In this document: positions 25,656 to 34,110 of the stretch, in pieces
How positions within the stretch are numbered: position 1 is the first letter of the stretch
Layout: each line of letters starts with the position of its first letter
Position numbers and translations under genes: made by a program
The notes under the pieces: generated by a model
Seen by the model: only the letters and a program-made list of their open reading frames with translations
The model's database searches: none
Told to the model about the DNA's origin: nothing
Assembly (NCBI RefSeq): GCF_900111765.1
Contig: NZ_FOIB01000010.1
Coordinates: forward strand, 124,001 to 188,000
Origin: Myxococcus fulvus
Lineage (GTDB): Bacteria > Myxococcota > Myxococcia > Myxococcales > Myxococcaceae
Length of the DNA stretch: 64,000 bases
Direction: 5' to 3'

Positions 25656-27833
25656 ATGCTCCTTCTTGGACTGGGTTGGGCCGTCAGTCAGCTGCTGCAC
25701 GCCTCCACCGAGGCTCCCATCACCGACGTCACCGTCTACAGCGACAGGGCGCGGGTGGTGCGGACCGTCTCCCTCCAGGTCTCCGGCACCGAGCGGCTGG
25801 AGCTGCCCCTGTTGCCGGAGGCGGTGGACCCGGACTCCATCCAGGTGGAGGCGGAAGGGGCCCGCGTCGCCTCCGTGGAGGTGCGCGCGGCCCAGCCGTC
25901 GCCGTTCCCCGTCACGGAGGCCACCCGGTTGCTTTCGACGTTGGACCGGCTGGGGGACGAGCTCTCCCGCGTCAGCGCGGAGCACGTGGCGCACCAGCGC
26001 CAGGTCGCCGCGCTCGGCCGCATCCAGCCGAAGGAGCCGGGCGAGGACTCCGACGGCGCGAACGGAGCGCTGGCGCCCGGGGGGTGGAGCGCGTCCGCCG
26101 CGTTCCTCGTCGACTTGAGGACGAAGCGCGAGGCGCGGATGCGGGAGCTGGAGGCGCGCATGCAGGTCTTGCGCAACGAGCTCGACGACCGTCAGGTGGA
26201 CGCGGGCCGCCTGGGGGCACTGCCCTCGCCGCGGGGCTTCGAGGTGCGGGTGGCCCTCACGGGCTCGGGCGCCGCGAAGGTGCGCTTGTCCTATCTGGTG
26301 CTCCAGCAGGCGCGCTGGTACCCGCGCTACGAGCTTCAGCTGAACCCGGCGCAGCAGCGGGTGCAGGTGGCCTTCTCCGGACTCGTCAGCCAGGAGACGG
26401 GCGAGGACTGGACCCAGGCCCGCCTCACGCTCAGCACCGCGCTGCCGTCCACCTTCACCGCGCTGCCGAAGCTGACCACGTGGAAGCTGGGCACCGTCGA
26501 GCGCTTCATCCCCACGGCGCGGAGGACCGACGAGCTCCCGAGCGAGCCGCCGCCGCTGCCCCGGCCCGTGACGCCGCTGGACGTGGTGGCGGAGCTGCGC
26601 CGCGAACTCCAGACGCGAGCCCAGGGGAAGGGCGCGCCGCGTCCCCCGCAGAAGGTGGTCCAGGCGTCGAGGCCGGCGCCGACGCCGACCGAGTCCAGGG
26701 AGCCGGCGCCGGGGGCTTCCCGCCCTTCGCCGACCGCGCGCGTCGCGCCGGGGGGTGATGCCTTCGTGCTGGGCAATGTCATCGATGCGCAGTCACGAAC
26801 TCCCGTGGGCGACGTCGTCGTCACCGCCACCTCGCCGAGCCTGCCGGGGGAGGAGGTCACGGTGACGGACGCCCAGGGCATCTATCGGCTCCCGCCCCTG
26901 CCGCCCGGCGTCTACACGCTCCGGTTCGAGAAGGAGCAATTCAAGCCGTACGCGCGCTCGGACATCCAGGTGTGGATGCAGCGCACCGTCCGGGTGAACG
27001 TGGAGCTGCTCCCGGAGAGCCTGGGCGAGGTCGTCGAAATCTCGGGCGGGCCGCCGACCATCGACGTGGCCAGCACCAGCACCGGGGTGGGCTTCTCGCT
27101 GCATGGCGCGTCCACGTCCGACTGGCGACCGGAGCCCGTGGTGGACCGCTACGTGGGGCTGGCGCCGCCTCCAGGCTGGCGTCGTCCGGCGCTGGACTCG
27201 CAGCTGCCGGCGTCGCTCGCGGGAGGCCATGACCTGGCCTTCACCGCGCCGCGCGTGGAGACGGTGCCCAGCGGGCAGGGTGAGCGCACCATCCCGCTGC
27301 TGCTGGAGTCGTGGCCCGTGCAGGTGGAGCGCCGCGTCTTCCCCGCGCTGGCGTCGGAGGCGTACCTGGTGGCGCGGCTGAAGAGCCCGTCGCGAAGCGC
27401 GCTGCCCGGAGGCACCGCCTCGCTCTTCGTGGGAGACGACCCGTCCGGCACCGCGTCGCTCCCGCTCATCGTCCCGGGCGAGCCCTTCACGCTGCCGTTG
27501 GGCATGGACCCGGCCGTGCGCACCGCGCGCGACGTCCGGCTGGTGCAGTCGAAGGAGGGCTTCATCTCCAAGGACGACCTCAACACGTACGAAGTCACGC
27601 TGGAAGTCTCCAATCCCTATCCCTTCGCGATGCAGACGCACGTGGTGGACCAGTGGCCCCTGGGCTGGGGTGGCGACGTGGAGGCGACGCTCGTGCGCAC
27701 CGAGCCCGTGGCGAGCCAGGACCCCAAGACGGGGGTGCTGCGCTGGGACGTGGTGGTTCCCGCCTCCAGCAAGAAGACGCTCACCTTCGAGTACCGCCTG
27801 AAGCGCCCCCAGAACTGGAAGCTCACCCAGTAG
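25656..27833 (+). CDS. DUF4139 (MuiA-like) protein with carboxypeptidase-regulatory domain
   Basis: 725 residues. A short N-terminal hydrophobic segment precedes the DUF4140-type opening ITDVTVYSDRARVVRT. The DUF4139 body is split by a long insert. The insert has a Pro-rich stretch and a carboxypeptidase-regulatory/TonB-plug-like module at about residues 368-475 (GNVIDAQSRTPVGDVVVTA, YRLPPLPPGVYTLRF). The C-terminal DUF4139 part ends with the typical TFEYRLKRPQNWKL. Related proteins are called mucoidy inhibitor A, of unknown mechanism. It is the first gene of a pair (15-bp gap) with a paralogue lacking the insert. Confidence 0.75.
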   Translation: MLLLGLGWAVSQLLHASTEAPITDVTVYSDRARVVRTVSLQVSGTERLELPLLPEAVDPDSIQVEAEGARVASVEVRAAQPSPFPVTEATRLLSTLDRLGDELSRVSAEHVAHQRQVAALGRIQPKEPGEDSDGANGALAPGGWSASAAFLVDLRTKREARMRELEARMQVLRNELDDRQVDAGRLGALPSPRGFEVRVALTGSGAAKVRLSYLVLQQARWYPRYELQLNPAQQRVQVAFSGLVSQETGEDWTQARLTLSTALPSTFTALPKLTTWKLGTVERFIPTARRTDELPSEPPPLPRPVTPLDVVAELRRELQTRAQGKGAPRPPQKVVQASRPAPTPTESREPAPGASRPSPTARVAPGGDAFVLGNVIDAQSRTPVGDVVVTATSPSLPGEEVTVTDAQGIYRLPPLPPGVYTLRFEKEQFKPYARSDIQVWMQRTVRVNVELLPESLGEVVEISGGPPTIDVASTSTGVGFSLHGASTSDWRPEPVVDRYVGLAPPPGWRRPALDSQLPASLAGGHDLAFTAPRVETVPSGQGERTIPLLLESWPVQVERRVFPALASEAYLVARLKSPSRSALPGGTASLFVGDDPSGTASLPLIVPGEPFTLPLGMDPAVRTARDVRLVQSKEGFISKDDLNTYEVTLEVSNPYPFAMQTHVVDQWPLGWGGDVEATLVRTEPVASQDPKTGVLRWDVVVPASSKKTLTFEYRLKRPQNWKLTQ

Positions 27834-27848
27834 CCGCGAGGAGCCACC

Positions 27849-29414
27849 ATGACCTTGTTCCCCTTGTCCCTCCTGGTGCTCGCCGCCGCGCCCCAGGTGT
27901 CCTCCGTCGTCGTCTATCCGGACCGGGCCCACGTCACGCGCACCCAGGACGTGACGTGCCGTGGCGCCACCACCGCCGTCTTCGAGCACGTGCCGGAGGC
28001 CGCCTCGCGCGAGAGCTTCCGAGCGCGGGCCCCCGGCGCGGACCTGGAGGGCCTCACCGCCGAGCGCCAGACGCTCGAGCAGCAACTGGCCGCGGAGCGC
28101 CGCGAGTGGAAGTCGCGCTGGGAGGTGCTGGGCCAGGAGGAGCTCGCGCTGGACGCGGCCTCCGAGCGGGTGGGCACGCTGGAGCGGCTCTCGGAGGGCT
28201 ACACGGACGTGGCCGTGGACCACGTCACGCGGGAGTTGACGGGCCGCAAGCCGGACACGCGCGCGTGGGCCTCGGCGTTCGACGCGGCCTTGTCGGTGCG
28301 GATGCGCGCGGTGAAGGAGTCGTGGGAGCTGGCGGAGAAGCGCCGCGAGCTCAAGCAGCGCCGCGACCAGGTCTCCGCGCAGCTCTCGCGGCTGGGGACC
28401 GAGGCCTCGCGCGCCGAGTACCGGGTGGAGGTGCGCCTGTCGTGCCCCGAGGGGAAGAAGACCCGGGTGTCGCTGACGTACCTGGTGGGTGGCAGCTCCT
28501 GGGAGCCCAGCTACGAGGCGCGCGCGGACGAGGCCTCGGGCACGGTGGAGCTGACGGCGCTCGCCACGGTGCGCCAGCAGACGGGCGAGGACTGGTCGGG
28601 CGCGAAGCTCCTGCTCTCCACGGCGCTGCCTCGCAAGAACGCCACGCCGCCGGAGATGGCGCCGCTGCTCGTCCGGGCGCTGAAGCAGCCCAAGGAGCGC
28701 CAGGTGCTCACGGCGCGTCAGGAGGCGCGGCAATCCGTGGAGGGCGGTGTCGAGGGAGCCGCGTCCTCCGGTGAGGGCCCGCGGGCGGTGTCACAAGGCG
28801 TGTCCGTGCAGTGGGAGGCCGAGGAAGCGGCGCGGGTGCCCGGGGACGGCGTGGCGGTGCGCGTGGTGCTGGGGCGTCACCGCCTGCCCGCGGAGTTCTC
28901 GTGGCGCACGGTGCCCAAGCTGCACCCGGTGGTCTTCCGCGTGGCGCGGCTGGCCAACACCACGTCCTTCCCGCTGTTGCCGGGTGAGGTCAGCCTCTTC
29001 CGGGGCACGGGCTTCCTGGGACGTCAGCGACTGGAGCGCGTGGCGAGCGGGCTCCCCTTCGAGCTCACCTTCGGCATCGAGGAGGCGCTGCGCGTGACGC
29101 GCACGACGGTGGAGGAGGTGAAGCGCCCGCAGGGGCTCTTCGGGGGCAAGCAGCGCTTCCGCTACGCCTATCGCTTCCAGCTCACCAACCTGCGCGAGCG
29201 CGCGGAGAAGGTGGTGCTGTCCGAGCACATCCCCGTGTCGGAGCTGGACGACGTGAAGGTGGAGGTGGCGCCGGAGTCGACGGCGGGCCTGTCACTGACG
29301 AAGGACGACGGCATCGCCACCTGGCAGGTGGCGCTCGCGCCCGCGGAGACGAGGACCTTGGAGCTCGTCTTCCACGTGGACGCGCCCTCCAGCTACGTCA
29401 GCGGAGGGTTGTAG
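27849..29414 (+). CDS. DUF4139 (MuiA-like) protein
   Basis: 521 residues with a short signal peptide (LFPLSLLVLAAAPQ). The DUF4140 opening SSVVVYPDRAHVTRT is followed by a coiled-coil region (about 70-200) rich in Glu, Arg and Leu, then the DUF4139 domain with YLVGGSSWEPSYEARAD and QQTGEDWSGAKLLLST. It ends in LELVFHVDAPSSY. It lacks the carboxypeptidase-regulatory insert of its upstream paralogue. The ATG follows a GAGGAG-type site. Same operon; a strong hairpin follows. Probably envelope-located, function unknown. Confidence 0.78.
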   Translation: MTLFPLSLLVLAAAPQVSSVVVYPDRAHVTRTQDVTCRGATTAVFEHVPEAASRESFRARAPGADLEGLTAERQTLEQQLAAERREWKSRWEVLGQEELALDAASERVGTLERLSEGYTDVAVDHVTRELTGRKPDTRAWASAFDAALSVRMRAVKESWELAEKRRELKQRRDQVSAQLSRLGTEASRAEYRVEVRLSCPEGKKTRVSLTYLVGGSSWEPSYEARADEASGTVELTALATVRQQTGEDWSGAKLLLSTALPRKNATPPEMAPLLVRALKQPKERQVLTARQEARQSVEGGVEGAASSGEGPRAVSQGVSVQWEAEEAARVPGDGVAVRVVLGRHRLPAEFSWRTVPKLHPVVFRVARLANTTSFPLLPGEVSLFRGTGFLGRQRLERVASGLPFELTFGIEEALRVTRTTVEEVKRPQGLFGGKQRFRYAYRFQLTNLRERAEKVVLSEHIPVSELDDVKVEVAPESTAGLSLTKDDGIATWQVALAPAETRTLELVFHVDAPSSYVSGGL

Positions 29415-29421
29415 GGACGCT

Positions 29422-29459
29422 CGCGGAGGAGTCATCCTGGGGAGTGTGACTCCTCCGCG
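29422..29459 (+). terminator. Terminator hairpin after the DUF4139 pair
   Basis: A perfect 13-bp stem (29422-29434 with 29447-29459) and a 12-nt loop begin 8 nt after the stop codon. It isolates the pair from the following oxygenase gene. Confidence 0.8.
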
Positions 29460-29524
29460 GGCGGTGTTGTCCCGGCGTCTCGTTTCCCTGGTCAACGCGG
29501 GGGAATGGCGCTTGGATTGCGGGC

Positions 29525-30112
29525 ATGTCGCCGCTGCTGCCGGACCCGGACCGTGCGCTGGGTGAAGCCAATCCGCTGGTCATCACGCTCGAGGACCTGC
29601 TCAACGAGCACGAGTGCCAGGAGCTGGTGGAGCGAATCGAGGCGCTGGGGCCCTCGGCCGCGCCCGTCACCACGTCCCAGGGCATGGTGATGCGGCCCGA
29701 CCTCCGCAACAACTCCCGGGTGATGTTCGACGACCCGGCGCTGGCGGACCTGCTGCACCAGCGCATCCTCACCCACGTGCCGCGCAGGCTGGAGCGCACC
29801 TGGGAGCTGTGCGGCGCCAACGAGCGGCTGCGCTGCTACCGCTACGAGGCCGGCGAGTACTTCGCGCCGCACTACGATGGCGCCTTCGTGCGCGACAGGA
29901 ACGAGCGCAGCCTGCTCACGTACCTGGTGTACCTGAACGACGGGGCCCAGGGCGGCGCGACGAACTTCCTGGACCTGGGGCGCTCGGTGACGCCCCGTCG
30001 GGGGATGGGGCTCGTCTTCAACCACCACCTGTACCACGAGGGCGCGACGGTGACGGGCGGCCTCAAGTACGTGGTGCGCACGGACCTGATGTACCGCCGC
30101 GCGCTTGCCTGA
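29525..30112 (+). CDS. 2-oxoglutarate/Fe(II) oxygenase (prolyl 4-hydroxylase type)
   Basis: 195 residues forming a double-stranded beta helix. The iron triad is visible as His116-x-Asp118 (HYD) and distal His171 (HEG); 2-oxoglutarate should be held by the basic residue in KYVVRTD (Lys181 or Arg185). The opening half (VITLEDLLNEHECQEL) and the GGATNFLD turn are typical of P4Hc-domain proteins. The substrate is unknown: proteins, small peptides or free amino acids are all possible. The ribosome site is weak at this ATG. It converges with the SDR gene, separated by 9 bp. Confidence 0.8.
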   Translation: MSPLLPDPDRALGEANPLVITLEDLLNEHECQELVERIEALGPSAAPVTTSQGMVMRPDLRNNSRVMFDDPALADLLHQRILTHVPRRLERTWELCGANERLRCYRYEAGEYFAPHYDGAFVRDRNERSLLTYLVYLNDGAQGGATNFLDLGRSVTPRRGMGLVFNHHLYHEGATVTGGLKYVVRTDLMYRRALA

Positions 30113-30121
30113 GGGCGCACC

Positions 30122-31708
30122 TCACCAGTTGGTGAGGCGGTAGTCCTTGAAGAAGTTTCCCCAGGAGTAGTCGCCGGTGTTCTCGGCGGTGGTGACGGGG
30201 TCGATGATGCGCGCCGCGCCGTCGATGATGTCCAGGGGCGGCTGGAAGTCCAGGTCCTCCACCTTGCGCTGGGAGAACACCGCCGGGTCCTCGTCGGTGA
30301 CCCAGCCGGTGTCCACCGCGTTCATGTAGATGCGGTCCTTGGCGTAGTCCGCCGCGGACGTCAGCGTCATCATGTTCAGCGCGGCCTTGGCCATGTTGGT
30401 GTGCGGGTGGCGGTCCGTCTTCGTCCCGCGCGAGAAGCTGCCCTCCATGGCGGACACGTTGACGATGTGGCCCGGCGTGGTGCGGTTTCGCGTCATCAGC
30501 GGCTTGAGCTTGCCGCAGAGGATGAAGGGCGCCACCGCGTTGACCAGGTGCACCTCCAGCATCTCCGAGGTGGACACGTCCGCGAGCTTCAGCCGCCACG
30601 AGTTCATGTCGCGCAGGTCCACCTGCTGCTCGTCCGCGTCCAGCCGTCCCTGGGGGAACAGGGCGCTGGTATCACCCTCGTTCTCCAGCGCGTACGGCAC
30701 CAGCGACAGCGCGGCCGCCGAGTGGATGCCCAGCCCCGGGTCGTGGCTGCGCCATGAGGCGGTGAGCGCGGCGGAGGGCTCCGTGCCGCCCGCGGCGAGG
30801 GCCGGGCTCAGCTCGGTGAGGCAGGCCCGGTGGCTGGCGAGCAGCGGGCGGGCCGCCTCGGGCAGCTCCTCGAACCGGCGCAGCTCCCCGTCGAGCAGGT
30901 GGGCGTAGAAGCCCGGGGGCCGGCGCACCGTCTGCGCCGCGTTGTTGATGAGGATGTCCAGCCGCGAGTGCGTCTGCTCGATGTGCCGGGCGAAAATCTC
31001 CACGCTGGGCGCGTGGCGCAAATCCAGCCCGTGGATGTGCAGCCGGTGGGACCACTCCGCGAAGTCCGGCTCCAGCATGTAGCGCCGCGCCGAGTCCTGG
31101 GGAAAGCGCGTGGTGGCGATGACGGTGGCGCCCGAGCGCAGCAGCATCAGCGACGCCTGGAAGCCAATCTTCACCCGCGCGCCGGTGATGAGCGCGACCT
31201 TGCCGGACAAGGGCGCGCGCTGGGTGCGCTTGGCGTAGTTGAAGTCCGCGCACTCGATGCACATCGCGTCGTAGAAGAAGTGCAGCTTGCGGTACTCCGC
31301 CTTGCACACGTAGCACTTGCGCGGCACCTCCAGCAGGCGCTCGGGGCCCTCCTCGACGGGGACCTCGCCGGCTGGGAGCAGGGGCGCGTTGAAGATGGGG
31401 GCGCGGCGCATCGTGCGGATGCGGGTGCTGGCGCGCACCTCCCGGTCCTTGGTCTGCTTGTCGTGGCGCTTCTCGCGCCGCAGGGCCTTCTCCAGGCGGG
31501 ACTTCGCGGTGCGGTCCGGCATGACGATGCGGCCGGCGGCGATGAGCAGGGCGCGCTTGTCCTCCTCGGGCAGCTTGGCCAGGAGGATGCGGTCCTCGGC
31601 CATGGCCTCCAGGAGGCGGGTGCACCGACGGACCTCGTCGAGCGAGGCGTGGGCTTCGGGGGGCGGGGCGGCGTCGAGCGCGGGCGAGGTTGTCTCAGCG
31701 TCCTTCAT
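30122..31708 (-). CDS. Atypical SDR-family oxidoreductase with N-terminal zinc knuckle
   Basis: 528 residues. The first ~150 are charged and helical and end in a Cys4 knuckle (CYVC, then CIEC 18 residues on). A Rossmann domain follows: LSGKVALITGARVKIGF in place of TGxxxGIG, NNAA, and NVSAMEGSF for the catalytic Ser region. At the YxxxK position the sequence is TNMAK (Thr437, Lys441), so the catalytic Tyr is missing. There is a long insert after NNAA. Either a nearby residue stands in, or the protein uses the fold for binding. It resembles a little-studied SDR group with the same HTNMAKAAL signature that also occurs in eukaryotes. Confidence 0.72.
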   Translation of the reverse strand: MKDAETTSPALDAAPPPEAHASLDEVRRCTRLLEAMAEDRILLAKLPEEDKRALLIAAGRIVMPDRTAKSRLEKALRREKRHDKQTKDREVRASTRIRTMRRAPIFNAPLLPAGEVPVEEGPERLLEVPRKCYVCKAEYRKLHFFYDAMCIECADFNYAKRTQRAPLSGKVALITGARVKIGFQASLMLLRSGATVIATTRFPQDSARRYMLEPDFAEWSHRLHIHGLDLRHAPSVEIFARHIEQTHSRLDILINNAAQTVRRPPGFYAHLLDGELRRFEELPEAARPLLASHRACLTELSPALAAGGTEPSAALTASWRSHDPGLGIHSAAALSLVPYALENEGDTSALFPQGRLDADEQQVDLRDMNSWRLKLADVSTSEMLEVHLVNAVAPFILCGKLKPLMTRNRTTPGHIVNVSAMEGSFSRGTKTDRHPHTNMAKAALNMMTLTSAADYAKDRIYMNAVDTGWVTDEDPAVFSQRKVEDLDFQPPLDIIDGAARIIDPVTTAENTGDYSWGNFFKDYRLTNW

Positions 31709-31761
31709 GGCCGTCGGTGCATATCCCGGAGGGGGGCCTCGAAGAAAGGACCGCTCGCCGG

Positions 31762-31779
31762 CCCTCCCTGGAAGGAGGG
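31762..31779 (-). terminator. Possible terminator after the head-GIN gene
   Basis: A 6-bp perfect stem (31762-31767 with 31774-31779), 6-nt loop, flanked by outer CCGG arms that could extend it imperfectly. It sits 15-30 nt beyond the stop at 31794. Confidence 0.45.
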
Positions 31780-31793
31780 GGGACGGCCGGGCG

Positions 31794-32639
31794 TCAGTGC
31801 CAGGTGACCCGGCCGCTACCGTCCACGTCGATGTCCCGCAGGGAGGCGCTCCCCCAGAGCTCCACGTCCCCGGAGCCCTCGAGCGAGACCTTCACGCTGC
31901 CCCCCTCGACGCTGGCCGCCACGTCCCCGGAGCCCTCCAGCCGCACGTCCAGGTGGACGGCCCCGAGCGCCCGGGCCTCCAGGTCGCCGCTGCCCGACAG
32001 GCGGGTGTCCAGCCGCTCGGCCCGGCCCGCGAGCCGCGTCTTCCCGGAGCCGTCGCTCGTCACCCGCACGGTGTCGGCGGCGCCCGACCAGGACAGGTCC
32101 CCGGAGCCGGACAGGTGCAGCGCCACCGACTGGGCGACCCCCGACTCCGGCATGCACACCTTCAGCTCCCCGGAGCCCTCCAGGTGCGCCTCCAGCACGC
32201 GGGCCGCGCCGCAGTAGCTGAGCCGCCCGGAGCCCTGGGCGCGAAGGCGCACGTGCTCGGACTGCTGGCCCCCGAAGCCGTCCACCCGCACCTGGCCGGA
32301 GCCGGAGAGCGAGGCGCCGGTGAGGCGCGGCAGGGTGACGTCCACGTGCGCGGGGCCCTGGGGGTCCAGGTTTCCGTCCGTCTCGATGCGCAGCGTCCCG
32401 TCGGACTGCACGAAGGCGCGCACGTTGTCCTGGAGGTTGGAGTCCAGCGTCACCTCCACGGACGCGGTGGCGCCCTCGCGCACGCGCACGTCCAGGTGGC
32501 CCTCGTACGCCACGGCCTCGAAGCCCTGTGCGCTCCGGGCCTCCGTCACGGTGTCGCCGTTGCCGCGCTCGTAGACGTCACACCCCGTCACCCAGCCCGC
32601 CGTGAGCAGCACCACCGCCGCGCGCATCCACATGTCCAT
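31794..32639 (-). CDS. Head-GIN (DUF2807) lipoprotein
   Basis: 281 residues. The signal peptide ends in WVTGC (lipobox). The rest is the DUF2807 putative auto-transporter adhesin, head-GIN type: an N-terminal FEAVAYEGHLDVRVREG, then at least eight strands that each turn on a Gly-Ser-Gly (LSGSGQV, LEGSGEL, LSGSGDL, LEGSGDV). This builds a right-handed beta-helix or roll. Probably an outer-membrane-anchored surface protein of unknown role. The ATG at 32639 has GGGGGAGA directly upstream; the open frame runs 14 codons further. Confidence 0.78.
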   Translation of the reverse strand: MDMWMRAAVVLLTAGWVTGCDVYERGNGDTVTEARSAQGFEAVAYEGHLDVRVREGATASVEVTLDSNLQDNVRAFVQSDGTLRIETDGNLDPQGPAHVDVTLPRLTGASLSGSGQVRVDGFGGQQSEHVRLRAQGSGRLSYCGAARVLEAHLEGSGELKVCMPESGVAQSVALHLSGSGDLSWSGAADTVRVTSDGSGKTRLAGRAERLDTRLSGSGDLEARALGAVHLDVRLEGSGDVAASVEGGSVKVSLEGSGDVELWGSASLRDIDVDGSGRVTWH

Positions 32640-32699
32640 GTCTCCCCCGGGCCTGGTGCCCGCGTCCGGGACCTGGAACACCGGCCGCGCGGGAAACTG

Positions 32700-34079
32700 T
32701 CACCGGGCGGGCGTGGGGGCCGATGGCAGCCGCGCGGCGGCCACCGCCAGACAGAGGGTGGCCACGACGAAGTAGTAGTAGTTGCAGAACGCCTGTTTGT
32801 TGAAGGCGAAGAAGGTGGCGTAGGTGAGCGCGGTGGCGGCGGCGAAGCCCGCGGGGGTGCGGGGCGCGCGCCACAGGCTCAAGCCCAGCGCGGCGGCCAC
32901 GGCGGCGAAGGGAATCCAGAGGGGCGGGGTGGGGTGCCCCCTGGCCACCCACGCGGCCAGGTAGCTCAGCGAGTCGACGCGGAACGGCTGGTGGATGTGC
33001 AGCGCCACCACGCTGTGGAAGAACGCCTTCGGGTCCGGCAGGGCGAAGGGGAGGCTGACGGCCAGCGCGGTGGCGCCCGCGCGCCACAGCAGGCCCCAGA
33101 GCTGCTTGCGAGGCTCGGGCAGGAGCAGCAGCGCCAGCGGCAGCAGGAACACCGTGTGCTGCTTGATGGCGAGCGTCAGCCCGAAGACGTACGGCAGCGC
33201 GCGAGGGAAGCGCACGGCGCAGAAGACCGTCGCCGACAGCAGCAGCACGAGGAAGGGCTCCGTCCAGGACTGCTCCAGCACGAAGAAGCCACGCGGCGTG
33301 AGCAGGTACAGCGCCGCGGCGCCCGCGCCCAGACGACCGCCGCGCGTCCAGGCCATGAGCCCGGCGGCGAGCGCGGTGGCCACGAGCTGGGCGTGGCGCG
33401 GGTCCGTCGCCAGGGCGCGGCCGAGGGTGGCGAACATCAGGCTCAGGGGCGGGTAGGGGAAGCCGAACAGCAGCCGTCCGTCCCGCACGAGCCCCTGGCC
33501 GTACCAGTGCCCATGGCCGTAGATGTTGGGGAACGTCATGGCGTACGGGTTCTGGCCGCGCAGGAGCTCATCCGCGCCCTGCACCTGGAACACGAGCACG
33601 TCGATGTGGGGCGAGGGCGCGTGGCGGAGAATCCAGAGCCCCAGCAGCAGGTACACCCCGAGGAGCGCGGGCACGCCGACCTTGCGCAGCCAGTCCGGGC
33701 CCGCGAGCAGCGCGCCACAGATGAGCGCCGCGGCCGCCAGTCGCTCGTGGAAGAGCGCGAAGGGCCAGGGCCCCTGGAGCCTGAGCGCGGACGACGGGTA
33801 GTCGGTGAGCAGGACCTGGAGCTGCAGGAGCAGGCCGATGCCCAGGCCCAGCGCGAGCGCCGCCTCACCCCACGTCCACGGGCGCGAGACACCGGGGCCG
33901 ACGACGGCCAGCAGCGACAGGCCCAGCGCCAGCGTGAGGCCGCGCAGGGCGCTGTCGAACAGGGTGCCGTTGCTGAGCTGGAGCGTCAGCGCCAGCACCA
34001 CGGCGGCGGCCAGGCAGCAGAGGGGAAGACGCCAGGGGTCGACGGAGTCGCGCGGGGTGGGAGACGGGGGGCCGTCCAT
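32700..34079 (-). CDS. GT87-like (DUF2029) polytopic membrane protein
   Basis: 459 residues with about 11 hydrophobic helices. Between helices, LRGQNPYAMTFPNIYG and GFPYPPLSLM match the periplasmic loop pattern of GT-C glycosyltransferases of the GT87/DUF2029 type, which use polyprenyl-phosphate sugars. AIKQHTVFLLPLALLLLP is the typical late motif (the Lys-Gln segment). A role in envelope polysaccharide or lipoglycan mannosylation is plausible but the substrate is unknown. GGAG lies about 12 nt before the chosen ATG. Confidence 0.72.
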   Translation of the reverse strand: MDGPPSPTPRDSVDPWRLPLCCLAAAVVLALTLQLSNGTLFDSALRGLTLALGLSLLAVVGPGVSRPWTWGEAALALGLGIGLLLQLQVLLTDYPSSALRLQGPWPFALFHERLAAAALICGALLAGPDWLRKVGVPALLGVYLLLGLWILRHAPSPHIDVLVFQVQGADELLRGQNPYAMTFPNIYGHGHWYGQGLVRDGRLLFGFPYPPLSLMFATLGRALATDPRHAQLVATALAAGLMAWTRGGRLGAGAAALYLLTPRGFFVLEQSWTEPFLVLLLSATVFCAVRFPRALPYVFGLTLAIKQHTVFLLPLALLLLPEPRKQLWGLLWRAGATALAVSLPFALPDPKAFFHSVVALHIHQPFRVDSLSYLAAWVARGHPTPPLWIPFAAVAAALGLSLWRAPRTPAGFAAATALTYATFFAFNKQAFCNYYYFVVATLCLAVAAARLPSAPTPAR

Positions 34080-34110
34080 CCGGCGACTTATACTCCACGC
34101 ACGCGCGCCG

